This document shows positions 10,001 through 17,900 of a stretch of DNA of 64,000 bases, piece by piece. A program made the translations under genes and the position numbers. The notes under the pieces are model-generated. The model did no database searches. It was not told where the DNA came from and worked only from the letters and a program-made list of their open reading frames with translations. Numbering within the stretch: position 1 is the stretch's first letter; each line of letters opens with the position of its first letter. The DNA is from Melastoma dodecandrum. Lineage: Eukaryota; Streptophyta; Magnoliopsida; Myrtales; Melastomataceae. Where the stretch lies: NCBI GenBank assembly GCA_029817715.1, contig JARUPY010000090.1, positions 682,001-746,000 of the forward strand, given 5' to 3'.

Positions 10001-11382
10001 CGCCAGGATCGCCGCGGGCCGCGCCGGCACGCTGCAGGCCGTGGGCTCGCTGCCGCTCGATGCGGCGGGGCTGCTCGACCTCGCGGTGCACGGCAAGCTC
10101 GACGCCGCAGTCGCCAACGCCAAGCTCGCGGCGGACGGGCGAACGCTGAGCGGAAACGTGCTGGTCGACGCCAGGCTCGCCGGCACCCGCGCCGCGCCGC
10201 GCCTCTCGGGTAGCGCCGTTATGAGCGGCGGCACGTTCCGCGATGCGCTCTACGGCGTGCGCCTCGACGGCATCGAGGCGCGGGTGGCCGCGAAGGGCGA
10301 CCACGTCTCGATCGAGCGCCTCGCCGCGTCGACGCCGAACGGCGGCAGGCTATCAGGCTCAGGCGAGGTCAGGATCGACCCCGCCGCCGGCTTTCCCGGC
10401 ACCGTCAGGCTGCAGGGGCGGGATGCGCAGCTCGCCGCCTCGAGCCTGATGACGGCGACGGCCAACCTCGATCTCGCCATCTCGGGGCCGCTGGCGCGGG
10501 CGCCGCGCGTCGCCGGGCGGGTCGATCTCGTCCGCGCCCGCGTCGGCGTGCCGGACCGGCTGCCGACCACGCTGACGCCGCTGCCGGGCGTCACCCACGT
10601 CAACCCGTCGCCGGAGCTCGCCGCCAAGCTCGCGGCGGCGCGCCGCAAGGACCGCCTCGCGTCCAAGGGCCGCAAGAGCCGCCCGGCGCTGTTCGAGGCG
10701 GCGCTCGACGTCACGGTGGCGGCCGACAACGGCATCTTCGTGCGCGGACGCGGCATCGATGCCGAGCTCGGCGGCAAGCTGCACGTCACCGGCTCGACGG
10801 GCAAGCCGGTGCCGCAGGGCGGCTTCGCGCTGACGCACGGCACGATCGCCGCGCTCGGCAAGACGCTGAGCTTCAGCAAGGGCGAGGTCACCTTCTCCGG
10901 CGACCTGATGCCGGAGGTCGACTTCGTGGCGCAGATCTCGGCGCCCGACATCACCGCGCAGGTCCAGGTGACCGGCCCGGCGACGGCGCCGGCCTTCAAG
11001 TTCTCCTCGAGCCCCGGAGCTGCCGCAGGACGAGATTTTGGCGCGCGTGATGTTCCAAAAGCCGTCGGGCAGCCTCTCCGGCTTCCAGGCGCTGCAGCTC
11101 GCGCAGGCGGCGGCGCAGTTTTCCGGCGACGGCGACAGCGCCTATCAGAAGATGCTGTCCTCGCTCGGCGTCGTGCCCTCCGCCAGCGGCGACGACGGGC
11201 CGATGTCGAAGATCTCGCGCGCGCTCGGCGACCGGGTCAGCGTCGGCGTCGTCACCGGCGCCACCGCCGACCAGACCGGCCTCTCCGCCGATGTCGCGGT
11301 GAGCAAGCATCTGCGCGTCCAGTCCGACGTGCGCTCGAACGGCGCCACGTCGGTGGGGGTGGGGAGCGAGATCGAGTACTAG
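7053..11382 (+). CDS. tamB: Translocation and assembly module protein TamB, with a one-base frameshift
   Basis: Inner-membrane-anchored, periplasm-spanning partner of TamA and probable lipid-transport bridge (AsmA/TamB, DUF490). An N-terminal anchor (about residues 4-27) precedes more than 1200 residues of repetitive beta-groove sequence. The C-terminal DUF490 domain holds GGFALTHGTIAALGKTLSFS and EVDFVAQISAPDITAQVQV. The frame breaks at 11012-11015. A run of four C shifts translation so that the native frame runs on as an Arg-rich tail to 11456, while the true C-terminus (LPQDEILARVMF ... GVGSEIEY) lies in the +1 frame and stops at 11382. Corrected length is about 1442 residues. The intact downstream frame favours a sequencing error or a very recent mutation. 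Confidence 0.85.
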
Positions 11383-11455
11383 CGCGCGTCCCGTGCGCAC
11401 CTGCGGGATCGATCCAGCCGCTCGTTCGTTCGCCGCCGGACCCAAGGAGAGAATG

Positions 11456-11677
11456 ATGGCCGACGATCGACTGGCGCAGAAGCGCAACACCGGCTCCAAG
11501 CCGATGGAGGCGGAGCCGAACCACGTGCGCGAAAAAACCTACGACGCGCCGGAGACGCCAGAGAAGGTCCGCGAGGAGGCGCAGGCGCTGCCCGAGAACG
11601 AGACGCAGGCCAAGGTGCGCGAGGGCATGGGCGAGGCCACCGACAAGGTGAAGGCTGAGGCACGCAAGCACGGCTGA
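11456..11677 (+). CDS. Small hydrophilic hydrophilin-like protein
   Basis: A 73-residue protein without hydrophobic segments, dominated by Glu, Lys, Ala and Arg (for example ETPEKVREEAQALPENE). It is likely extended or helical, as in LEA/hydrophilin stress proteins. AAGGAG lies 6 bases before the second of two adjacent ATGs, so I start at 11456 rather than 11453. It stands alone 73 bases after tamB and is followed by a strong hairpin. A stress-protective role is inferred from composition only; I do not recognise a named family. Confidence 0.7.
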   Translation: MADDRLAQKRNTGSKPMEAEPNHVREKTYDAPETPEKVREEAQALPENETQAKVREGMGEATDKVKAEARKHG

Positions 11678-11720
11678 GCCGCCGCCCGCCGCGCTCATTT
11701 CGTTAACCGAGCGGGCGCAT

Positions 11721-11744
11721 CACGCCAGCCACATGGCTGGCGTG
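11721..11744. terminator. Perfect 10-bp hairpin after the hydrophilin-like gene
   Basis: CACGCCAGCC and GGCTGGCGTG pair perfectly around an ACAT loop. It lies 44 bases after the small gene and about 105 before the exporter start. It has no T-run, so it may be a terminator or an operator. Confidence 0.45.
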
Positions 11745-11849
11745 CAGTCGCGTGCCTTGCCCCCGACACAGATTCTGGTTTGAGTGCCATCGGCCCGGCG
11801 ACGTCGTCGCGCCGCCCTCACCAACGCCAGACCCCTTCGGAGACCGCCT

Positions 11850-13070
11850 TTGCGGGCCGCGCCCAATTCGTTTCTGTTCATTGTGCTCATGAGCCTGCTC
11901 GGCGCGCTGTCGGCGTTTGCGACCGACATGTCGCTCGCCGCGCTGGAGCCGATGGCGCGCGACCTCGCGGTGTCGCCGTCGACGATCGGCCTGTCGCTGT
12001 CGGCTTTCATGCTGAGCTTTGCGATCTCGCCGCTGCTCTACGGCCCGCTGTCGGACCGGTACGGGCGCCGCCCGGTCGCGCTGCTCGCCTGTGTCGTCTA
12101 CGTGATCGGCGGCCTCGGCTGCTGTTTCGCGCCGAGCCTGCCGTCGCTGCTCGTCTGCCGCTTCGTGCAGGGCATGGGCGGCGGCGCGCGGCCGCTCGGC
12201 CTCGCCATCATCGGCGACCATTTCAAGGGCGCGGCGCAGCGCGAGAAGATGTCCTACGTTTCGGCGCTGAGCCTGCTGGCGCCGCTGCTCGCCCCCTCCA
12301 TCGGCGCGCTGCTGATGGGCCTCGGCGGCTGGCGCACGATCTACGTCTTCCTCACCGTCACCGGCGCGCTCGCGCTTCTCCTGGTCTGGTGGCGGCTCGA
12401 CGAGTCGCTGCCGGAGACGCGCCGCGTCTCGATGGCGCCGCGCGACCTCGCCCGGCACTACGGGGCGGTGTTCGCCAACCCGCGCTCGCTCGCCTTCACG
12501 CTGATCGCGATCGCGATGTTCGGGGTGATCTTCTCCTACGTGTCGGGCTCGCCTTACGTGATGATCGGCGCCTTCCACCTGACGCCGACGCAATACGGGC
12601 TGACCTTCATGCTCAACTCGTCGGGCCTGATGGTCGGCAACCTCGTCAACGCGCGGCTGAACCGGCGCGGCGTGGCGCCGGTCAGGCTGCTCGTCGGCGG
12701 CCTCACCCTCGTCGTCGCCGGCACGCTGGCCTTGCTGGCGCTGACGCTGGCCGGCGAGCCGCGCCTCGTCGCCTTCCTGCCGTGCCTGGCGCTGCTGATG
12801 ATGGGCTGCTCGATCACCAACGTGAACGCGATGCAGCTGGCGATCGAGCCGCTGCTGCATATCGCCGGCACCGCGAGCGCGGCGGTCGTCTCCTCGCAGC
12901 TCGTCGCCGGCGCGCTGGCCGGCTACGTGGTGGCGACGGCCTACGACGGCCGCACGCCGCTCTCGACGGTGGCCTGCATGGCGCTGTTCGGGCTGGTGGC
13001 GCTGTTCGCCTTCCTGCTCCGCCCGCGCCGCGCCGAGCTGGCGGTGCCGGTACGGCCGGTCAGGGCGTAG
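11850..13070 (+). CDS. Bcr/CflA-type MFS multidrug efflux transporter
   Basis: A 12-helix major facilitator protein of 406 residues, the usual length for the Bcr/CflA drug:H+ antiporter subfamily. The family signature between helices 2 and 3 is present (LSDRYGRRPVALL). The helix-5 region carries the antiporter-type LLAPLLAPSIGALLMGLGGWRTI stretch (motif C is shortened here). TTG 11850 is the best start, with GGAG 7 bases upstream; the frame before it is Arg-rich. It is convergent with the DUF459 gene, 22 bases apart. Substrates such as sulfonamides, bicyclomycin or florfenicol are known for relatives but cannot be assigned here. Confidence 0.9.
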   Translation: MRAAPNSFLFIVLMSLLGALSAFATDMSLAALEPMARDLAVSPSTIGLSLSAFMLSFAISPLLYGPLSDRYGRRPVALLACVVYVIGGLGCCFAPSLPSLLVCRFVQGMGGGARPLGLAIIGDHFKGAAQREKMSYVSALSLLAPLLAPSIGALLMGLGGWRTIYVFLTVTGALALLLVWWRLDESLPETRRVSMAPRDLARHYGAVFANPRSLAFTLIAIAMFGVIFSYVSGSPYVMIGAFHLTPTQYGLTFMLNSSGLMVGNLVNARLNRRGVAPVRLLVGGLTLVVAGTLALLALTLAGEPRLVAFLPCLALLMMGCSITNVNAMQLAIEPLLHIAGTASAAVVSSQLVAGALAGYVVATAYDGRTPLSTVACMALFGLVALFAFLLRPRRAELAVPVRPVRA

Positions 13071-13092
13071 CGAGCAGACGCATCCCTAGCGG

Positions 13093-14334
13093 CTACGGCG
13101 CCTTCGGTCCGCTGGCCGGCCAGCGGGCGTCGTCGGCGCGGCCGGGCGGTGGCGCGGCGAGGTCGGACGGCGCCTCGGCGGCGGCCTGGCCGCGATAGGC
13201 GGCCGGCGCGGCGAGCTCGCCCTTGTCGGCGGAGGGCGCCTGGTTGAGGTTGACGATCGGTCCGACCTCCGGCTTCGGCGCCGGCGCGACCTTGGCGGTC
13301 TGCTTTGCGTCCTTGCTGTCCACGTCCTTGCCGTCGGCGTCCTTCTTCCCGCCAGTCGCCTTCGCGCTCGCGTCCGGGGCGGCGCCCGTCGGCAGCGCGG
13401 CGACCGGCGCCTTGCCGTCGAGCAGGTGGCGGATCGGCGCCTCGACGAAATGCGCGAGCTTGCGGGCGCCTTCCTTGGTGAACAGGATGCCGTCGGCCGA
13501 GCGCAGGCGCACGGTCTGCCCGTTGACGTCGGGGCCGTAGGCGGCGAACTCGCCGTTGTCGTCGGCGAAGGCCTCCCAGGTGTCGACATAGGTCGCGCCA
13601 TTCTTCACGGCGGCGTCGCGGGTGATGTCGTTGAGCACCGCCATCGCGTCGGCGAAGTCCGAGTTCTTGGTGATCGGCACGCCGACCCAGATCAGCGGGA
13701 TGTGCTTCTTCTTGAAGGCCGCGTCGATCGCCGAGACGCGGTCGGCGTAGATGCGCCGCCAGTCGTCGGAGCCGACCTCGTAGGTCTTGCCGTTCTCGGT
13801 GATCGGCTGCTTGTCGTTGGAGCCGATCATCATCACCGCGACGTCGATCTTGTCCTTGCCGGCGAGCAGCGAGTCGATCGTCTTCGGCCAGTCGTAATAG
13901 CCGAGGTTGACGAGGCCGCTCGGCCCCTTGCCCTTGTGGACGATCGCGACGTCCTGGCGGTCGGCCAGCGCGTCGTCGAGCCCGTTGGCGAGGAACTGGC
14001 CGAGCGTATCGCCGAACACGTCGACGAAGATGGTGGCGTTCTTCTTCTGCGGTGCCGGCTTGTCCGGCAGGGCCTGCGCGGTGCCGGTGCTGCGCGGCGC
14101 CGGGCGCTGGTAGTCGGCCTGCGGCTTGCGCCGCGGCCGGTGGCGCTGGCCGGCGCCCGCCCCGTTGTCGTAGCCGCCGGGGTAGTTCGGCTGCTGCTGT
14201 TGCTGCTGGAAGAAGCCGCCGCCGCCGAACAGGCCGCCGAAGAAGCCGCCCTGGGCTGCCGCCGGGCAGGGCGAGGCGAGAGCGAGGCAGAGGGCGCCGA
14301 CGAGAGACGCGCGCGGGATCGGGCGACGGTCCAT
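13093..14334 (-). CDS. DUF459 family secreted SGNH/GDSL hydrolase
   Basis: A 413-residue exported protein. A signal peptide (LVGALCLALASPCPAAAQ) precedes a Gly/Phe/Gln-rich linker with a six-Gln tract. The SGNH hydrolase domain shows block I as FVDVFGDTLGQ (Asp-Thr where Ser is usual), a MMIGSNDKQ block III and the distal Asp-Gly region GILFTKEGARKLAHF. DUF459 proteins are periplasmic and often lack a canonical nucleophile, so catalytic activity is uncertain. The C-terminal 90 residues are low-complexity Lys/Asp/Pro/Ala. The start ATG 14334 lies just before the signal peptide. The upstream gene on the same strand, the hemolysin-III protein, ends 41 bases away, so the two may share a transcript. 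Confidence 0.85.
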   Translation of the reverse strand: MDRRPIPRASLVGALCLALASPCPAAAQGGFFGGLFGGGGFFQQQQQQPNYPGGYDNGAGAGQRHRPRRKPQADYQRPAPRSTGTAQALPDKPAPQKKNATIFVDVFGDTLGQFLANGLDDALADRQDVAIVHKGKGPSGLVNLGYYDWPKTIDSLLAGKDKIDVAVMMIGSNDKQPITENGKTYEVGSDDWRRIYADRVSAIDAAFKKKHIPLIWVGVPITKNSDFADAMAVLNDITRDAAVKNGATYVDTWEAFADDNGEFAAYGPDVNGQTVRLRSADGILFTKEGARKLAHFVEAPIRHLLDGKAPVAALPTGAAPDASAKATGGKKDADGKDVDSKDAKQTAKVAPAPKPEVGPIVNLNQAPSADKGELAAPAAYRGQAAAEAPSDLAAPPPGRADDARWPASGPKAP

Positions 14335-14375
14335 CCTGAGTGTATAGCGCGCCGGGGCCGAGCGGCCAAATGCGC

Positions 14376-15041
14376 TCACGGGCCCGCGGGCAGCACGGTG
14401 CCGATCAGCACCGCCACCCAGTGCAGGCCGGCGGCCGCGACGACGTGGCCGTGCCACAGCGACTTGCCGAAGGTGAGGCGGTGGTCGTTGACGTGGAAGA
14501 AGATGCCGATCGAGTAGATCAGGCCGCCGAGCACGAGCAGCAGCAGGGCCGGCCACGCCAGCCCGGCGACGATCGGCTCCACCGCGATGACGACGACCCA
14601 GCCCATGGCGAGGTAGAGGGCGATCCACATCCGTTCCGGCAGCTGCGGCACGAAGATCTTGCCCAGAATGCCGAGCGCGGCGATCGACCAGATCGCGATC
14701 GTCATGCCCCAGGCCCAGGCGCCGGTGAGCACGACGGTGGTGAACGGCGTGTAGGAGCCGGCGATCATCACGAAGATGCCGGCGTGGTCGAGCCGCCGCA
14801 GCAGCGGGCGGCGCCGCTCGCTCGAGAAATTGTAGGCGAGCGAGAAGGACAGCATCGCCACCATGCCGGCCGCGTAGACCGCGATCGCCACGACGCGGCC
14901 GGGCGCGTCGGCGGCCGACAGCGCGACGAGGATGGTGCCGCCGACGATCGCGAAGGCCAGGCCGACGAGATGGATCACCAGATCGGCGCGTCGCGCGGCG
15001 GCCGAAGGGTAGGGCGATGAGGCCGTGATCCGTGTCATCAT
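14376..15041 (-). CDS. Hemolysin III family (PAQR/YqfA-like) membrane protein
   Basis: A 221-residue protein with seven predicted membrane helices. It carries the PAQR motifs: an early ADLVIHLVG, then LRRLDHAGIFVMIAGSYTPF after helix 2, and the final FHVNDHRLTFGKSLWHGHV, whose His residues are the conserved metal-ligand set. Length and motifs fit the bacterial hemolysin III/TrhA group, which in E. coli affects membrane energetics. A haemolytic role is not implied. Two tandem ATGs (15041, 15038) exist. The gene is divergent from the AAA ATPase gene with only 45 bases between starts, so the promoters must overlap. Confidence 0.9.
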   Translation of the reverse strand: MMTRITASSPYPSAAARRADLVIHLVGLAFAIVGGTILVALSAADAPGRVVAIAVYAAGMVAMLSFSLAYNFSSERRRPLLRRLDHAGIFVMIAGSYTPFTTVVLTGAWAWGMTIAIWSIAALGILGKIFVPQLPERMWIALYLAMGWVVVIAVEPIVAGLAWPALLLLVLGGLIYSIGIFFHVNDHRLTFGKSLWHGHVVAAAGLHWVAVLIGTVLPAGP

Positions 15042-15086
15042 GCTCAGATAGACACCCGCCCATCTGTTCGAAACAAGGCCGATTGC

Positions 15087-16253
15087 TTGATCACACGCCT
15101 GGCCATAGCCGGCTACCGCTCGTTCCGCGACACCTGCCTCGCACTGGCGCCGCTCACCGTGGTGACCGGGGCCAACGGCAGCGGCAAGTCGAGCCTCTAT
15201 CGCGCGCTGCGCCTGCTCGCCGACATCGCGCAGGGCCGCATCATCCAGTCGCTCGCGGCCGAGGGCGGCCTGAGCTCGACGCTGTGGGCCGGCCCGGAAA
15301 GCTTCTCGCGCGGCATGCGCGAGGGGACCGTGCCGGTGCAGGGCCTCGTGCGCAAGGCGCCGGTCGCCCTGAAGCTCGGCTTCGCGTCCGAGGCGTACGG
15401 CTATGCGATCGACCTCGGCCTGCCGCAGCCGCTGAACAACACGATGTTCGGCCGCGACCCCGAGATCAAGGTGGAGAGCGTGTGGACGGGCGAGCGCCTC
15501 GCGCGGTCCAACGAGTTCGCGCGGCGCGACAGGGTCGTCGCCCGCGTCCGCGACGACAGCGGCGCCTGGCGGCAGGTGGCGCGCGACCTCGCCCCGCAGG
15601 ACAGCATGATGACCTTCTGCGCCGACCCCGACGGTGCGCCGGAGCTGCTGCACCTGCGCGAGACGATGCGCGGTTGGCGCTTCTACGATCACCTGCGGAC
15701 CGATTTCGAAGCGCCCGCCCGTCGCCCGCAGGTCGGCACCTTCACCCCGGTCCTGTCCGGCGACGGCGCCGACCTCGCCGCGGCGATCCAGACGATCCTC
15801 GAGATCGGCGCCCGCTCCGACCTCGGAGACACGATCGCCGACGCCTTCCCCGGCGCCGCCGTGGACGTCAGCGAGCGCGACGGATTCTTCGCGCTCGAGA
15901 TGCGCCAGCACGGCCTGCTGCGCCCGCTGCGCGCCGCCGAGCTGTCCGACGGGACCCTGCGCTACCTCATGCTCGCCGCCGCGCTGCTGTCGCCGCGGCC
16001 GCCGGCGCTGATGGTGCTGAACGAGCCGGAGACGAGCCTGCACCCCGACCTGCTGGCGCCGCTCGGCCGGCTGATCGCCAAGGCGGCGGCGCGCTCGCAG
16101 GTGATCGTCGTCTCGCATGCGCGGGCCCTGGTCGCCGCGCTCGAGCGGGACGAGGCGTGCCGCACGATCACGCTCGAGAAGGCGCTCGGCGAGACCCGCG
16201 TGATGGACGCCGACGCCTTCTCGTCGCCGAGCTGGACGTGGCCGACGCGATGA
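15087..16253 (+). CDS. AAA family ATPase (AAA_21, SMC-like head)
   Basis: A 388-residue SMC/RecF-like ATPase head without a coiled coil. Walker A is GANGSGKSS (about 28-36), the signature-like region is AAELSDGTLRYLML, Walker B is LMVLNEPETSLHPDLL and the H-loop is VVSHARALV. The protein ends in WTWPTR, the W-x-WP-x-R ending typical of this rhizobial subfamily. Start is TTG 15087 with AAGG 8 bases before it. Such stand-alone proteins resemble the ATPases of OLD-like systems, but no TOPRIM domain or nuclease partner is present. The gene's last bases (from about 16228) are reused in the tandem repeat that follows. Confidence 0.85.
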   Translation: MITRLAIAGYRSFRDTCLALAPLTVVTGANGSGKSSLYRALRLLADIAQGRIIQSLAAEGGLSSTLWAGPESFSRGMREGTVPVQGLVRKAPVALKLGFASEAYGYAIDLGLPQPLNNTMFGRDPEIKVESVWTGERLARSNEFARRDRVVARVRDDSGAWRQVARDLAPQDSMMTFCADPDGAPELLHLRETMRGWRFYDHLRTDFEAPARRPQVGTFTPVLSGDGADLAAAIQTILEIGARSDLGDTIADAFPGAAVDVSERDGFFALEMRQHGLLRPLRAAELSDGTLRYLMLAAALLSPRPPALMVLNEPETSLHPDLLAPLGRLIAKAAARSQVIVVSHARALVAALERDEACRTITLEKALGETRVMDADAFSSPSWTWPTR

Positions 16254-16446
16254 TGGGCGCTGGGCATGGATGCATGGCCCTCCCTTCTCCCGCCTGCGGG
16301 AGAAGGTGGCCCGACGAAGTCGGGTCGGATGAGGGATCGTGCCGCTTGGGGCTGCGGGTGTGCGAGAAGCGGCGAGTCCCCTCATCCGACCCCGCTTCGC
16401 GGGGCCACCTTCTCCCGCAAGCGGGAGAAGGAGGGGCGCTCGCGCT
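16228..16446. repeat. R2 repeat block, tandem unit 1
   Basis: The unit starts inside the end of the AAA gene (GCTGGACGTGGCCGACGCG). It runs through an R2 element: a CTTCTCCCGC-type hairpin, GTCGGGTCGGATGAGG, then its inverted counterpart CCTCATCCGACCCCGC and GCGGGAGAAGGAGGGGCG. The next 220 bases repeat the whole order, including the gene-derived head. Confidence 0.85.
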
Positions 16447-16670
16447 CGCCGCGCTGGACATGGCCGACGCGGTGAGGGTTACGACACGAGGCACGGCCCT
16501 CCCTTCTCCCGCTCGCGGGAGAAGGTGGCCCGACGAAGTCGGGTCGGATGAGGGATCGTGCCGCTGGGGGCTACGAAGGGCCGAGAGGCGGCAAGTCCCC
16601 TCATCCGACCCCGCTTCGCGGGGCCACCTTCTCCCGCAAGCGGGAGAAGGAGGGGCGCTCGCCCTTGCGC
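16447..16670. repeat. R2 repeat block, tandem unit 2
   Basis: A second copy of the preceding unit, again headed by GCTGGACATGGCCGACGCG and closed by GGGAGAAGGAGGGGCGCTCG. The two units differ mainly in the central 40 bases. Together they separate the AAA gene from the lytic transglycosylase and contribute to the 5' end of the latter's reading frame. Confidence 0.85.
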
Positions 16671-17497
16671 CGCTGTTCGCCCTCGCGGCCGCGCTTCTTT
16701 GCGCCCCCGCCCACGCCGCGCAGGCCCCGCCCGCCGTCGCCCTCTGCGCGACGATCGAAGCGGCGGCCCACGCCCATAACCTCCCCGCGCCGTTCTTCAC
16801 GCGGCTGATCTGGCGCGAGAGCCGCTTTCACGCTCGCGCGCTAAGCCCGGCGGGGGCGCAGGGGGTGGCGCAGTTCATGCCGGCGACGGCGGCCGAGCGC
16901 GGGCTCACCGATCCCTTCGCCGCGCCCGCGGCGCTGCAGCACTCCGCGAGCTTCCTTCAGGATCTGCGGACGACCTTCGGCAATCTCGGCCTCGCCGCGG
17001 CGGCCTACAATGCCGGGCCCGGGCGGGTGACGCGCTGGCTCGCCGGCCAGGCCGACCTGCCGCAGGAGACGCTCGACTACGTGCTGGCGATCACCGGGTA
17101 CGCGGCGGCGGACTGGCGCGCCAAGCCGCCGCCGGCGCTGCGGCCCGACGAGCACTTCGACTGCGCACGCTACGCCGCGCTGGCTGCGCGCGAGCCCGAC
17201 GTGCACGCCGCCGCCATCTCGACGGCGCCGAGCGCGCCGGCAAAGCCCTGGGCGGTGATCCTCATCGGCAGCCCCGCGCGCGACAAGGCGGTCAGCGAGT
17301 ACGCGCAGGTGCGCGGCCGCTTCTCCGGCATTCTGGGCGGGATCGAGCCGCGCGTCGTGCACAAGCGCGTCTCCGGCATCGTCGTGCCGCGCTTCATCGT
17401 GCAGATCGAGCGCGGCACGCGCGGCGAGGCGGATACGCTGTGCGGCCGCCTGCAGCGCGCCGGCGGCGCCTGCTTCGTGCTGGCCAACCGCGGATAG
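16460..17497 (+). CDS. Lytic transglycosylase (SLT domain) with SPOR-like C-terminus and an unclear start
   Basis: Periplasmic murein-cleaving enzyme. After a hydrophobic export segment (LFALAAALLCAPAHAAQ) comes the SLT domain with the catalytic Glu in RLIWRESRF, then SPAGAQGVAQFMPATA and LAAAAYNAGPGRV, all hallmark motifs. The C-terminal 80 residues (KPWAVILIGS ... LCGRLQRAGGACFVL) look like a SPOR peptidoglycan-binding domain. The start is the problem. The only in-frame ATG/GTG codons before the export segment (16460, 16472) lie inside R2 repeat unit 2 and would add about 70 repeat-encoded residues ahead of the signal. The true start may be a CTG/CTT after the repeat's GGAGG, or may have been lost to repeat insertion. 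Confidence 0.8.
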   Translation: MADAVRVTTRGTALPSPARGRRWPDEVGSDEGSCRWGLRRAERRQVPSSDPASRGHLLPQAGEGGALALAPLFALAAALLCAPAHAAQAPPAVALCATIEAAAHAHNLPAPFFTRLIWRESRFHARALSPAGAQGVAQFMPATAAERGLTDPFAAPAALQHSASFLQDLRTTFGNLGLAAAAYNAGPGRVTRWLAGQADLPQETLDYVLAITGYAAADWRAKPPPALRPDEHFDCARYAALAAREPDVHAAAISTAPSAPAKPWAVILIGSPARDKAVSEYAQVRGRFSGILGGIEPRVVHKRVSGIVVPRFIVQIERGTRGEADTLCGRLQRAGGACFVLANRG

Positions 17498-17535
17498 CCG
17501 TCCCTCGCGCGTTGGTCGTAGGCGGCGGAACGCCG

Positions 17536-17560
17536 GGAACACCTCAGCTTGTCGCCCGTT
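17536..17560 (+). promoter_or_regulatory. EcfG-type general stress response promoter
   Basis: GGAAC (17536-17540), a 16-base spacer and CGTT (17557-17560) match the alphaproteobacterial EcfG sigma consensus. The -10 element lies 35 bases before the ATG of the small secreted protein at 17596, a normal distance. Confidence 0.7.
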
Positions 17561-17595
17561 GGGACCGCTTCGTAAGTCGAAGGAGGACACACCCC

Positions 17596-17874
17596 ATGGC
17601 ATTCAAGCACGCTCTCATCGCCGTCTCGCTTCTCGCCGTGGCGCCGGCCACCGCGATGGCGCAGGGCACAGTGCGCGGCGCCGAGGAAGGCGCCAATGCC
17701 GGCGACCGCGCGGCCGGCCCGGTCGGCGGCGTCGTCGGCGGCGCGGTGGGTGCGGCGACCGGCACCGTCGGCGGCGTGCTCGGCGCCGACCGCGACCACG
17801 GCTGCGAGTCGAAGACCGTGACGCACCAGGATGCGGCCGGCTCCGACACGGTGAAGCGCACCAACTGCAACTGA
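17596..17874 (+). CDS. Small secreted glycine-zipper protein
   Basis: A 92-residue protein with a signal peptide (ALIAVSLLAVAPATAMA, cleavage after about residue 22). A Gly/Ala/Val-rich glycine-zipper-like segment (GGVVGGAVGAATGTVGGVLG) follows, then a polar tail with two Cys. AGGAGG lies 9 bases before the ATG. The glycine-zipper pattern suggests membrane association or oligomerisation. The upstream EcfG-type promoter suggests expression in the general stress response. I do not recognise a named family; related short proteins of unknown function are common in rhizobia. Confidence 0.8.
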   Translation: MAFKHALIAVSLLAVAPATAMAQGTVRGAEEGANAGDRAAGPVGGVVGGAVGAATGTVGGVLGADRDHGCESKTVTHQDAAGSDTVKRTNCN

Positions 17875-17900
17875 TTCACAGCGTTGCATGCGGGACGTAT

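Noticed and set aside
11016..11456. Arg-rich C-terminal extension of TamB in the unshifted frame
   Set aside because: It has no family character, while the +1 frame continues the conserved TamB ending to 11382.
13093..15063. Apparent fusion of the DUF459 protein with an upstream region of about 240 residues
   Set aside because: The upstream part is an out-of-frame shadow of the hemolysin-III gene. The DUF459 signal peptide marks the true start at 14334.
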